Origin: an archaeon
GTDB taxonomy: Archaea; Asgardarchaeota; Hermodarchaeia; Hermodarchaeales; Hermodarchaeaceae
Length of the DNA stretch: 12,129 bases
Direction: 5' to 3'
Assembly: GCA_016550425.1 (NCBI GenBank)
Contig: JABXGS010000054.1
Span: forward strand, 1 to 12,129
Positions 1 through 5,997 of this stretch are shown piece by piece. The notes beneath the pieces were generated by a model. It saw only the letters and a program-made list of their open reading frames with translations, was not told the DNA's origin and made no database searches. Position 1 is the first letter of the stretch, and each line of letters starts with the position of its first letter. A program made the translations under genes and the position numbers.

Positions 1-95
1 GCTACCAGGAGGAGAAGAAATAGAACTGATGCAATGAACCAAATACGGTACTTGCGCATTCCGACCAGCATTGCCCCATCTCTTCTAGCAGGCAT
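1..95 (-). CDS. N-terminus of a membrane-anchored or exported protein (partial)
   Basis: Only the first 31 or so codons lie in the window; the gene runs off the left edge. Reading leftward from the ATG at 95-93, the frame gives a short charged start, then MRKYRIWF, then a strongly hydrophobic stretch (IASVLFLLLLVA). This is the normal shape of a signal peptide or N-terminal membrane anchor. Three in-frame ATGs (95, 71 and 59) compete for the start. The one at 59 gives the most compact basic-plus-hydrophobic signal sequence, and none has a strong ribosome binding site. The function cannot be told from this fragment. It diverges from the E2F-like gene to its right. Confidence 0.55.
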   Translation of the reverse strand, partial: MPARRDGAMLVGMRKYRIWFIASVLFLLLLV

Positions 96-230
96 TTTAC
101 TGATTTAAGCTCTCTCCTTTTACTGCCTGACCCGAAGAAAATGATCCTAAGGTCTTTGATAATTGATTCTGAAGGTATTACCAGTCCTTTTTAATTAGGA
201 GGTAGAAAGGATAAGAACACGCTTAATGTT
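96..230. other. Divergent intergenic region
   Basis: This stretch separates the leftward fragment from the rightward E2F-like locus. It holds an A/T-rich block around 186-197 and a strong Shine-Dalgarno-like GGAGGT at 198-203. No ATG, GTG or TTG follows that site at normal spacing: the next ATG (226) is closed two codons later and the next usable TTG is at 231. The block could be a rightward promoter, but no clean TATA box stands out. I see no RNA gene here. Confidence 0.4.
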
Positions 231-344
231 TTGAGGGAAGCAATTCATGAGGAGATTCGAGCCAGCTTGCTGGCTTTTTCTCAAATCATCGAAACCGACG
301 GCTTGCCTTGGAACATTATGGACTGGGCGAGGATATCGAAATGA
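231..344 (+). CDS. Small upstream reading frame, possibly coupled to the E2F-like gene
   Basis: A 37-codon frame from a TTG at 231 ends in TGA at 342-344. That stop overlaps the proposed ATG of the next gene at 341 in an ATGA arrangement, the usual layout for translational coupling. The peptide looks protein-like: an amphipathic start (REAIHEEIRASLLAFSQII) followed by a Trp-containing tail ending in DWARISK. The frame is open back to 195 without a better start codon, and a GGAGGT at 198-203 lies too far upstream (27 nt) to serve the TTG. It may be a real mini-gene, a leader peptide, or the end of a gene broken by a sequence error. No family is recognised. Confidence 0.3.
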   Translation: MREAIHEEIRASLLAFSQIIETDGLPWNIMDWARISK

Positions 345-826
345 AATTAGGCGAAGTTGCTAGTCACGTCATTACCTTTTTGCGAGAACATCCAGAACAA
401 GAGTATACTGCCAATACGCTTCTAATGCATCTAGGCTTGCCGCTCCAAGAAAAACGGAGATTGTATGATGTTATCGAAGTGCTTTGTTGCGCAGGATTAG
501 TCAGCATTCGGAAGGAAGCTCGCAAACGTTACTTCAATTGGAAACCCCAACCCGAGGTAACCTTACCTGAGACCATGGATATGGATTTAGCCCCTGATCC
601 TTTATTTCAGGAGGCCGGAACTATCCTTCACCTACTGCTGCACTTAGGTTCCAATGCATTTCAGGAATTGAGCAATGATTCAGCAGTAAAAATGTTGGAG
701 CGGGATGTCAAACGAACCGTGTGGGGTGCAAACGCGGTCAGTGTAGTGAGAGTGTCGCTCCAAAATAGGCAAGGTCGGGTTTTAAAAGAGACCTCAACTG
801 GAGAAGCACCAGTCGCGGCATTTTAG
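341..826 (+). CDS. E2F/DP-like winged-helix DNA-binding protein
   Basis: This is a probable transcription regulator of 161 residues. Residues 1-68 fit the E2F/DP winged helix: helix 1 around 4-17, helix 2 around 22-32, then EKRRLYDVIEVL as the recognition helix at 37-48, a short turn (AGLV), and a basic wing ending RKRYFNW at 61-67. The RRxYD(V/I) signature followed by VL is the hallmark DNA-contacting motif of eukaryotic E2F and DP proteins, and Trp67 matches the conserved Trp after the wing. Residues 85-110 form a leucine-rich, probably helical segment that could dimerise; the remainder is not recognised. No E2F transactivation or pocket-binding region is seen. ATG 341 is chosen because GAGG lies at 329-332, 8 nt upstream, and the domain begins right after it. 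A TTG at 308 would add 11 residues. A distant generic archaeal winged-helix family remains the alternative. Confidence 0.7.
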   Translation: MKLGEVASHVITFLREHPEQEYTANTLLMHLGLPLQEKRRLYDVIEVLCCAGLVSIRKEARKRYFNWKPQPEVTLPETMDMDLAPDPLFQEAGTILHLLLHLGSNAFQELSNDSAVKMLERDVKRTVWGANAVSVVRVSLQNRQGRVLKETSTGEAPVAAF

Positions 827-864
827 GTGCCTAATCCAGTTGTTCAATTAACAGTAATAGATGG

Positions 865-883
865 TCGAATCTAGTGGATTCGA
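865..883. repeat. Perfect 7-bp inverted repeat between convergent genes
   Basis: TCGAATC (865-871) and GATTCGA (877-883) form a perfect 7-bp stem around the loop TAGTG. It sits in the 69-bp gap between the convergent E2F-like and PDCD5-family genes. It could act as a 3'-end processing or termination hairpin for either transcript. On the plus strand only a short T run (894-897) follows, so intrinsic termination is not obvious. Confidence 0.4.
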
Positions 884-895
884 TATTAGAGGATT

Positions 896-1282
896 TTACT
901 CAGCCAAATCCTTCTTGACTGCTTCATAGAAACTAACCTCATCTTCGCCTCGGCGTTTCACAGTGATCTTTGGTTCCACACCTTCAAGTTTCCGCTGAAC
1001 TAAGATGACGCCTTCTTTAGGAATTCTATTAATGAGCTGTCTACGGAGATAGAGCGTGATTGCTAAATCCTCGATTCGATAGGCGATTGTGGGTTTGGTC
1101 TTTTTCAATTCTTCCAGGTAGGAAACAGCCTCAGGTAGAAACAGTGCTGCAACGATTTTTTCACGTTCTTTTTCCCGTTCGGCGACTTCATCTTTGATTG
1201 CATCACGGCGCTCTTGCTCTTTGAGAAGAGCTTGTATCTTACGTTCCCGAATGCGTTTCAACTCATCAGCGTCTTTGGACAT
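896..1282 (-). CDS. PDCD5-family (TFAR19-related) DNA-binding protein
   Basis: The product has 128 residues and matches the archaeal/eukaryotic PDCD5 family, small helical proteins that bind nucleic acid; the human member is linked to programmed cell death. A highly charged N-terminal helix (about 1-43, rich in Lys, Glu and Arg) is followed by the family core: LFLPEAVSYLEELKKTKP, then IEDLAITLYLRRQL. The C-terminal part after about residue 85 contains VILVQRKLEG and a Lys/Arg patch before a terminal helix. ATG 1282 is preferred because GGTGG (complement of 1288-1292) sits 5 nt upstream. A GTG at 1291 lies inside that binding site and would add three residues. The gene converges on the E2F-like gene and diverges from the M28 gene. 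The cellular role in archaea is not settled. Confidence 0.8.
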   Translation of the reverse strand: MSKDADELKRIRERKIQALLKEQERRDAIKDEVAEREKEREKIVAALFLPEAVSYLEELKKTKPTIAYRIEDLAITLYLRRQLINRIPKEGVILVQRKLEGVEPKITVKRRGEDEVSFYEAVKKDLAE

Positions 1283-1321
1283 GAAAGCCACCTAACGGCA
1301 AAACTGAGGCTCCTGTCCAGT

Positions 1322-1333
1322 ACTTTTATAGGT
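1322..1333. promoter_or_regulatory. Shared TATA-like element for divergent genes
   Basis: Reading rightward, CTTTTATAGG gives a TATA-like core (TTTTATA at 1324-1330) 33 nt before the ATG at 1364, which predicts a leader of about 10 nt. Reading leftward, the same bases give CTATAAAAG about 43 nt before the PDCD5-family start, predicting a leader of roughly 20 nt. One element may therefore serve both genes, either in both directions or in mutually exclusive use. Confidence 0.5.
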
Positions 1334-1363
1334 TTCGGGTTTTCTGACTTTATTTCTGATTGT

Positions 1364-2479
1364 ATGTTGACCCAGGAATCGAATCAACAAATGAACCGTG
1401 TCCAGCCGCGTCAAATTGGACTACTTGTCCTGATCTTGTTGTTTTTGTTGATAATCTCACTAGTCAAAATCGCTGTGAGCAATTCCACGATGCCGTGTCA
1501 AGAAATTGATACTTCTACACATCCACTCCAAGTCACTTTGGAGTTTAATGGCACTCGAGCATTCGGATACGTTGAAGCGCAATGTGATTTTGGTCCTCGT
1601 CCACCTGGATCAGATAACCTCACGGCCTGTGGAGATTATATCATTGCTACTCTAGAATCCCTAAATTGGTCCGTTCAGACACAAACGTGGACCTACTTGA
1701 ACACGCCGCTTAGGAACATCATGGCAGGTGAACTGGTATCCCCGCATTATGTGCTCTTAGCTCATTATGACACCCGACCAATTGCTGACTATGACCCCGA
1801 CCCCTTAAATCGGTCACGTCCCATTCTTGGGGCAAATGATGGTGGGAGTGGTGTTGCCAACTTATTAGAGTTGGCTGAAGTACTACCTGATGAAGCACAA
1901 GCAGTTACAATGCTGTTATTTGTTGATGCTGAAGATTCAGGAGATTATAACGGGTGGGATTGGATTGTTGGGTCAACACACTTTGTCGAAAGTCTTACGC
2001 AAACTCAAAAAGTGAATATTCAAGCAGCAATATTATTGGATATGATGGGTGATGCGGATCTTCAGCTTCCAAAAGAACGGTCATCCACACCAGCACTTGT
2101 GGACTCGATCTGGCAACTTGCTGCTGATCTCAATTACGAAGATATTTTCCTGAATTCGGCAGGTCTCTATGTAATTGATGATCACCGCCCCTTCTTATCC
2201 GCAGGGATTCCTGCTGTCGATATCATTGATTTCTCCTACCCATACTGGCACACCCTAGAGGACACTCCCGATAAATGTTCTCCCGATTCTCTGGAAGCAG
2301 TAGGGCGGGTCATCGAAGCCTTCATGGAAACGCAATTAATGACTCCTACTCCTTTCACTCCCACGGGATTCCCATTTACACCTGACCAGCTTATTCACCT
2401 GAGTATGCTTATTCCGATTGTTGGCGGTGTCATTGTTTTGATAGTGTATAAGCTATTTTATCAAAAGAAAGGCGAATAA
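1364..2479 (+). CDS. Membrane-anchored M28-family metalloenzyme, glutaminyl-cyclase-like
   Basis: The 371-residue product has an N-terminal membrane segment (about 18-38), an extracytoplasmic catalytic domain (about 60-322), a Pro/Thr-rich linker (327-341) and a C-terminal membrane segment (about 346-364) with a short basic tail. The catalytic domain shows M28 metal-site motifs in order: LLAHYDTRP (His134), GANDGGSG (Asp159), FVDAED (Glu190, Asp191), LLDMMGD (Asp226) and YWHT (His296). The block IDDHRPFLSAGIPAVDII followed by YWHTLED is typical of the glutaminyl-peptide cyclotransferase branch, so it may cyclise N-terminal Gln or act as an aminopeptidase. The metal ligand that is usually Glu appears to be Asp191. 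Several N-x-S/T sites suggest the domain faces outward. ATG 1364 fits the TATA element upstream; ATG 1391 is the alternative. Upstream in-frame codons overlap the PDCD5-family gene and look non-coding. Confidence 0.82.
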   Translation: MLTQESNQQMNRVQPRQIGLLVLILLFLLIISLVKIAVSNSTMPCQEIDTSTHPLQVTLEFNGTRAFGYVEAQCDFGPRPPGSDNLTACGDYIIATLESLNWSVQTQTWTYLNTPLRNIMAGELVSPHYVLLAHYDTRPIADYDPDPLNRSRPILGANDGGSGVANLLELAEVLPDEAQAVTMLLFVDAEDSGDYNGWDWIVGSTHFVESLTQTQKVNIQAAILLDMMGDADLQLPKERSSTPALVDSIWQLAADLNYEDIFLNSAGLYVIDDHRPFLSAGIPAVDIIDFSYPYWHTLEDTPDKCSPDSLEAVGRVIEAFMETQLMTPTPFTPTGFPFTPDQLIHLSMLIPIVGGVIVLIVYKLFYQKKGE

Positions 2480-2525
2480 TTTCTCAATATTCCTAGAAAA
2501 AAGCTTTCTGGGTTGAAACCAAACA

Positions 2526-2533
2526 CTTTAAAG
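2526..2533 (+). promoter_or_regulatory. Putative TATA box of the Alba gene
   Basis: CTTTAAAG within an A/T-rich stretch lies about 130 nt before the Alba start. Transcription would begin near 2557, giving a leader of roughly 100 nt that starts just before the hairpins at 2564-2624. The inference rests on spacing only. Confidence 0.35.
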
Positions 2534-2563
2534 TTAATACGCGGGTATCGGTTCTCCTCACCA

Positions 2564-2624
2564 AGTTACAGGAGGAGGTCCTAGACCTTTCTGTAACTCG
2601 TCACTGGACAACTGGTGAAACCAG
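2564..2624 (+). promoter_or_regulatory. Structured 5' leader of the Alba gene (nested and tandem hairpins)
   Basis: AGTTACAG (2564-2571) pairs perfectly with CTGTAACT (2591-2598). Nested inside, AGGTC (2576-2580) pairs with GACCT (2584-2588) around a CTA loop. A second hairpin follows: CTGGT (2612-2616) and ACCAG (2620-2624) around GAA. The inner part of the first hairpin contains a purine-rich GGAGGAGG that resembles a ribosome binding site but has no start codon near it. The actual binding site of the gene lies further on, at 2645-2649. The arrangement could be a regulatory leader, a small RNA, or a palindromic protein-binding site in DNA. It does not match a riboswitch class that I recognise. 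Confidence 0.45.
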
Positions 2625-2660
2625 CATACAACAAAACCAGAGATGGAGGAAACTCCCAAA

Positions 2661-3089
2661 ATGTCTAAAGAAACTGAATCTGCTGAGACTACAAAAACCG
2701 AAGAAGCCAAAGCGGAAGAGCCTAAGGCTGAAGAGGAAAAGCCGAAAAAGGCTCCGAAAAAAGAAACAAAGCCTAAAGCTGAAGCAAAGGCTGAAGCTCC
2801 CAAGTCACGACGTGATGAAAGCGTTGTGTTCGTTGGCAGCAAACCTTTGATGAGTTATATCACTGCCTGTGTCACTCAACTCAACCGAAATCCTGAGGAA
2901 CTCGTGATCAAGGCCCGGGGTCGAGCTATCAGTCGCGCCGTCGATGTGGCTGAAGTACTCCGAAACCGGTTCATGCCAGATCTCATAGTGCGACAAATCG
3001 ATATTTCCACCGAACAAGTCAAAACCGCTGAAGGCAACGTAGCAAACGTTTCAGCAATGGAAATCACCTTGGTTCGCGGAGCAAAGTAA
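2661..3089 (+). CDS. albA: Alba chromatin protein with long charged N-terminal tail
   Basis: Alba is a small dimeric protein that coats archaeal DNA and also binds RNA. The Alba domain covers about residues 53-142 of 142: [18 protein letters not shown] (the GxKPxMxY motif with the conserved nucleic-acid-contacting Lys), then [23 protein letters not shown] and the strand ending MEITLVRG. Before it lies a tail of about 50 residues made almost only of Lys, Glu, Ala, Pro and Thr, resembling a histone-tail or linker-histone segment and far longer than the few residues usual for Alba. ATG 2661 is chosen because GGAGG lies at 2645-2649; an in-frame ATG at 2643 would put that site inside the gene and add six residues. 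The gene is monocistronic with a structured leader and a 3' hairpin. Confidence 0.9.
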   Translation: MSKETESAETTKTEEAKAEEPKAEEEKPKKAPKKETKPKAEAKAEAPKSRRDESVVFVGSKPLMSYITACVTQLNRNPEELVIKARGRAISRAVDVAEVLRNRFMPDLIVRQIDISTEQVKTAEGNVANVSAMEITLVRGAK

Positions 3090-3121
3090 CACCGCCAACT
3101 ACCTTTGAACCACGGACGACG

Positions 3122-3142
3122 CAAGCAATCACAGTTTGCTTG
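3122..3142 (+). repeat. 7-bp hairpin downstream of the Alba gene
   Basis: CAAGCAA (3122-3128) and TTGCTTG (3136-3142) pair perfectly around a 7-nt loop, starting 32 nt after the Alba stop codon. No U-run follows directly, so it is more likely a 3'-UTR structure or processing signal than a bacterial-type terminator. Confidence 0.4.
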
Positions 3143-3197
3143 GCATGCCATTCCGGCAGACAAGAACGCCCTGCTGCTTTATAGCTGAGCGTTCAAC

Positions 3198-3211
3198 TCT
3201 CCTTTCTTTTT
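3198..3211 (+). terminator. Putative T-rich archaeal terminator after the Alba gene
   Basis: A pyrimidine-rich tract ending TTTCTTTTT lies about 110 nt after the Alba stop and before the promoter of the kinase gene. Archaeal RNA polymerase commonly terminates at T-runs in the non-template strand without needing a hairpin. The remaining intergenic sequence (3090-3294) shows no RNA gene that I can recognise. Confidence 0.4.
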
Positions 3212-3250
3212 GCCGGACCCATATAGAGGATATGCTTTTCACCCCCTATG

Positions 3251-3258
3251 TTATAAGT
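3251..3258 (+). promoter_or_regulatory. Putative TATA box of the PfkB kinase gene
   Basis: TTATAAGT lies 36 nt before the ATG at 3295, predicting a transcript start near 3280 and a leader of about 15 nt, which would include the weak binding site GAGTGG around 3281-3286. Confidence 0.45.
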
Positions 3259-3294
3259 ACAAGTCACAGTTTTCTTGAAATGAGTGGAAAGTAA

Positions 3295-4287
3295 ATGGAA
3301 CACCGTATGGGAACCTTAGAACCAACAGTTGTCCAACTTGTCTCGATTGGTGATGCCAACGTTGAATTAGTATTTTCACCATTAGAAAAGATGCCCCAGT
3401 TTGGGCAAGAAGTCGTTGTCTCTGACCTTCATTTTCGTGCAGCAGGTTCTGCAGCGAATTTTGCACTTTGTAGTGCAAACCTCGGGGTCAAAACTGGCTT
3501 CGCTGGACGCCTTGCGGTTGATTCCTTTGGAGAAGTTGTCCTGAAAGCTTTTCGCGATGCAGATGTCGATACTCGGTGTCTACAATTAGTGGAAGATTCT
3601 ATAACGGGGGTCACAGCTGCAATGATTCGACAGGATGGAGAACGGGGATTTGTCACTTATCAGGGAACCATTGCAGAATTAGAAACCAAAGCTCTAGAGG
3701 CCTGTTTGCAAACTGACACTCCTCCTCGCTGGGTCCATTTGGCTGGTTATAACCTTCTCAATTCACTTCGTGGAAAACCTTCCAAAAAATTACTCAAACT
3801 CGCCCAGTCGCGTGGAGCAACCACCTCTCTGGATACTGGCTGGGATCCTGATAATTGGTCTAATAAAACTACAGAAGCGATTTTGGATCTTTTAAGCCAT
3901 GTTGATGTTTTCTTTCCCAACGCCGATGAAATGAAAGCTCTAACAGGCGAAGATAACCCCAAAAAAGGGGCTTCGAATTTATTAGATTCTGGAGCTCCGA
4001 CATTGGTTGTGAAGTTGGGAGCAAAAGGGTGCTTATTGGCAACGAAAAAAGATCAACATTTAATTCCCGGCTTTGAAGTGACCGTGATAGACACCACAGC
4101 TGCGGGAGATGCCTTTGACGCGGGGTTTGCCGCGAGCATGCTTTCTGGAGCTACAATGAAACGGGCTGCAGTTTTTGCGAACGCTGTTGCGGCCCTTCGT
4201 GTTTCACGCCGGTCCAATCAGACACTATTCCCAACATTGCAGGAAACTTCTGCGTTCTTAATGCGGAATCGCCCCTTAGAGGCATGA
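3295..4287 (+). CDS. PfkB/ribokinase-family carbohydrate or nucleoside kinase
   Basis: This 330-residue, full-length cytosolic kinase transfers phosphate from ATP to a sugar or nucleoside hydroxyl. Family signatures are all present: the start strand LVSIGDANVEL, the Gly-rich substrate motif GSAANFA (51-57), FFPNADE (216-222), the ATP-site strand VVKLGAKG (248-255), and the C-terminal signature DTTAAGDAFDAGF (266-278) with the catalytic base Asp272. The substrate cannot be assigned; candidates include ribose, nucleosides, KDG or fructose phosphates. ATG 3295 is supported by an upstream TATA box, and ATG 3307 would remove four residues. A stop codon lies directly before 3295. The 3' end overlaps the convergent amidohydrolase by 12 bp. 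No sugar-metabolism neighbour narrows the substrate. Confidence 0.87.
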   Translation: MEHRMGTLEPTVVQLVSIGDANVELVFSPLEKMPQFGQEVVVSDLHFRAAGSAANFALCSANLGVKTGFAGRLAVDSFGEVVLKAFRDADVDTRCLQLVEDSITGVTAAMIRQDGERGFVTYQGTIAELETKALEACLQTDTPPRWVHLAGYNLLNSLRGKPSKKLLKLAQSRGATTSLDTGWDPDNWSNKTTEAILDLLSHVDVFFPNADEMKALTGEDNPKKGASNLLDSGAPTLVVKLGAKGCLLATKKDQHLIPGFEVTVIDTTAAGDAFDAGFAASMLSGATMKRAAVFANAVAALRVSRRSNQTLFPTLQETSAFLMRNRPLEA

Positions 4288-5853
4288 AAAGACGCATTTT
4301 CCTCCCACATAGGTAGCTAGTACTTTGATATCCTTCAACTGATTAGGACTAATTTCAAAGGGATCCTCAGAGAGGACTATAAAATCTGCGAGTTTCCCTT
4401 GGGATAATGACCCTTTCTCATTTTCCTCAAAACTCGCATATGCTGCATCAATAGTGTACAATCTAATGGCTTCTTCTGTTGTGATTCGGATTGAAGGGTA
4501 AGGATGTGTTATGGCAGAATAAATACCGTATATGGGATCCATGGGCATACAATCAGAACCAAAGGCAACTTTAATTCCTGCATCCAGGATACGGCGAAAG
4601 TTGTTGAGCTGTTTTGCGCGTTCAGGACCTAATCGTACATCATACATGCCATTGGGAAGTCCCCAACGGTGAACAAAATTCGGTTGTTGAAGGAGCAACA
4701 TATCCAGCTTCTTTACTCGCTCAATCAATGGTTGTGTAAGTAGTTCGGCATGAATGATATTATGGCGATGTGTGCTGACTAAATCCTGACGACTCGTATT
4801 TTCATGGACTCGAATCACCATTTCAATAGCCCGATCTCCAATCGCATGGGTGCTCACTTGTAATCCTAGCTCATTCGCTGCTGTAATCAGAAATCGGTAA
4901 TCTTCTTCATCCATGAGCATCAGACCATCCGAATCCGGTTTGTCCTTGTAGGGCTGTGAAAGAGCCGCGGTTTGGGCCCCAAATGAACCGTCAGTGAAGA
5001 CCTTCACTCCACCCAACCGAAAGTAGGCATCTCCCAATCCAGAAGGAATTCCGAGCCCAGCTAATAGATCAAACAATGTGCGTTCTAAATTCACATACAC
5101 TCGAACCGTCAATTCGTCTTCCTGTCGTAGTCTAACATATGCCCCAAGAAAGGAAAGCTGTCGTCTGTATAGGTTTTCATGAAGTGATGTGATACCTACA
5201 CTATTGGCATATCGGCAACCTTCAAGAATTACTTGAGTAAGGTCTTCCTCTCCTGTTTGGAACTTACTTGTGTCAACGGGGATATCGCGGAGAACTCCTG
5301 TCATCTCTCCGGAAGAATTTCGGTCCACACCCGGATCGTCTAAATTAAAATCCAATTCTTGTAAGGTAATCGAGTTAACGCTGATGAGATGACCACAAAC
5401 ACGAATCAAAATAACAGGATTATCCGGAGTTAGAGGGTCAAGGTCTGTTTTTGTGATATATCGTGGGGTTTTCCAGTTACTTTCATCCCAGTTATAACCT
5501 AAAATCAGCCTGGCTTTTGGAAGGGCTTCTGCCTGTTCTTTCACCAATTGGAGGACTTCTTCAACTGAGGTGGTGCTCCCTAAATTAAGGTGGAGAATCT
5601 TACGCCCTAACCCCACCAAATGCGCATGGGTGTCAATGAAACCAGGTAAAATGGTACGACCTTCCATGTCAATAGTCTGAGTCGCAATATCAAGAAACAT
5701 GTCAATCTCGTCTCTGCTACCAATGGTAAGAATTCGCTCATTGTTTATCACCATGGCTTCCGCATGAGGAACTGCAGTATCCATTGTTCGGATATTGGCA
5801 TTCATAATGACGAGATCAATTTGAGCAGGCACAATATCCAGCACTCCTAGCAA
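4276..5853 (-). CDS. YtcJ-like metal-dependent amidohydrolase (Amidohydro_3)
   Basis: This is a 525-residue amidohydrolase-superfamily enzyme expected to hydrolyse amide or related bonds with bound divalent metal. The N-terminal and C-terminal beta-sandwich parts flank the barrel. Signatures in order are GFIDTHAHL (metal ligands His76 and His78), the YtcJ hallmark GGVKVFTDGSFGAQTAAL (Lys284, possible carboxylated or metal-bridging residue), STHAIGDRAI (His336), IIHAELL (His368) and AFGSDCMPMDP (Asp434). The length is normal for the family. There is no signal peptide, so it acts in the cytosol. Physiological substrates of this family are mostly unknown. The start is uncertain: TTG 5853 fits a possible TATA element at 5880-5887, while GTG 5844 has TAGGAG too close upstream. 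It converges with, and overlaps, the kinase gene. Confidence 0.85.
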   Translation of the reverse strand: MLGVLDIVPAQIDLVIMNANIRTMDTAVPHAEAMVINNERILTIGSRDEIDMFLDIATQTIDMEGRTILPGFIDTHAHLVGLGRKILHLNLGSTTSVEEVLQLVKEQAEALPKARLILGYNWDESNWKTPRYITKTDLDPLTPDNPVILIRVCGHLISVNSITLQELDFNLDDPGVDRNSSGEMTGVLRDIPVDTSKFQTGEEDLTQVILEGCRYANSVGITSLHENLYRRQLSFLGAYVRLRQEDELTVRVYVNLERTLFDLLAGLGIPSGLGDAYFRLGGVKVFTDGSFGAQTAALSQPYKDKPDSDGLMLMDEEDYRFLITAANELGLQVSTHAIGDRAIEMVIRVHENTSRQDLVSTHRHNIIHAELLTQPLIERVKKLDMLLLQQPNFVHRWGLPNGMYDVRLGPERAKQLNNFRRILDAGIKVAFGSDCMPMDPIYGIYSAITHPYPSIRITTEEAIRLYTIDAAYASFEENEKGSLSQGKLADFIVLSEDPFEISPNQLKDIKVLATYVGGKCVFSCL

Positions 5854-5879
5854 GGATCTTACCCTGGAATAGATTGCAC

Positions 5880-5887
5880 ATTATTAT
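5880..5887 (-). promoter_or_regulatory. Putative TATA element of the amidohydrolase gene
   Basis: On the minus strand the bases read ATAATAAT, 26-33 nt before the TTG at 5853. This spacing would make the transcript nearly leaderless and supports a start near 5853. The core is not a perfect archaeal consensus. Confidence 0.35.
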
Positions 5888-5944
5888 CTGTGTTTAGCAT
5901 TTTGGAAAAAACATGAATCTGTTCTAACCCTCCGCTGATTAAGG

Positions 5945-5952
5945 CTATATAC
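5945..5952 (+). promoter_or_regulatory. Putative TATA box of the small exported protein gene
   Basis: CTATATAC is a good archaeal TATA core about 50 nt before the start codon at 5998. Transcription would begin near 5974, ahead of the AAGGTGG ribosome binding site at 5981-5987. Confidence 0.5.
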
Positions 5953-5997
5953 ATCTTAGACATAAGGAAAAAGTGCCAGAAAGGTGGTTTGATTCAA

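Noticed and set aside
1214..1363. N-terminal extension of the M28 gene back to 1214
   Set aside because: It runs through the opposite PDCD5-family gene and its promoter, and the signal or anchor sequence begins naturally after ATG 1364.
2541..2640. Possible tRNA or known riboswitch in the leader of the Alba gene
   Set aside because: The stems do not form a cloverleaf, no anticodon arm or T-loop consensus is present, and no familiar riboswitch core is seen. It is kept only as an unclassified structured leader.
2558..2842. Minus-strand frame rich in Ser, Ala and Phe opposite the Alba tail
   Set aside because: It is the complement of the repetitive Lys/Glu/Ala codons of the Alba tail; its low-complexity composition is what such a shadow would give.
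3145..3294. A 49-codon open frame from ATG 3145 ending in TAA just before the kinase start
   Set aside because: Its peptide has mixed, non-protein-like composition, it spans the T-tract and TATA box, and it has no ribosome binding site. It is most likely an accidental frame.
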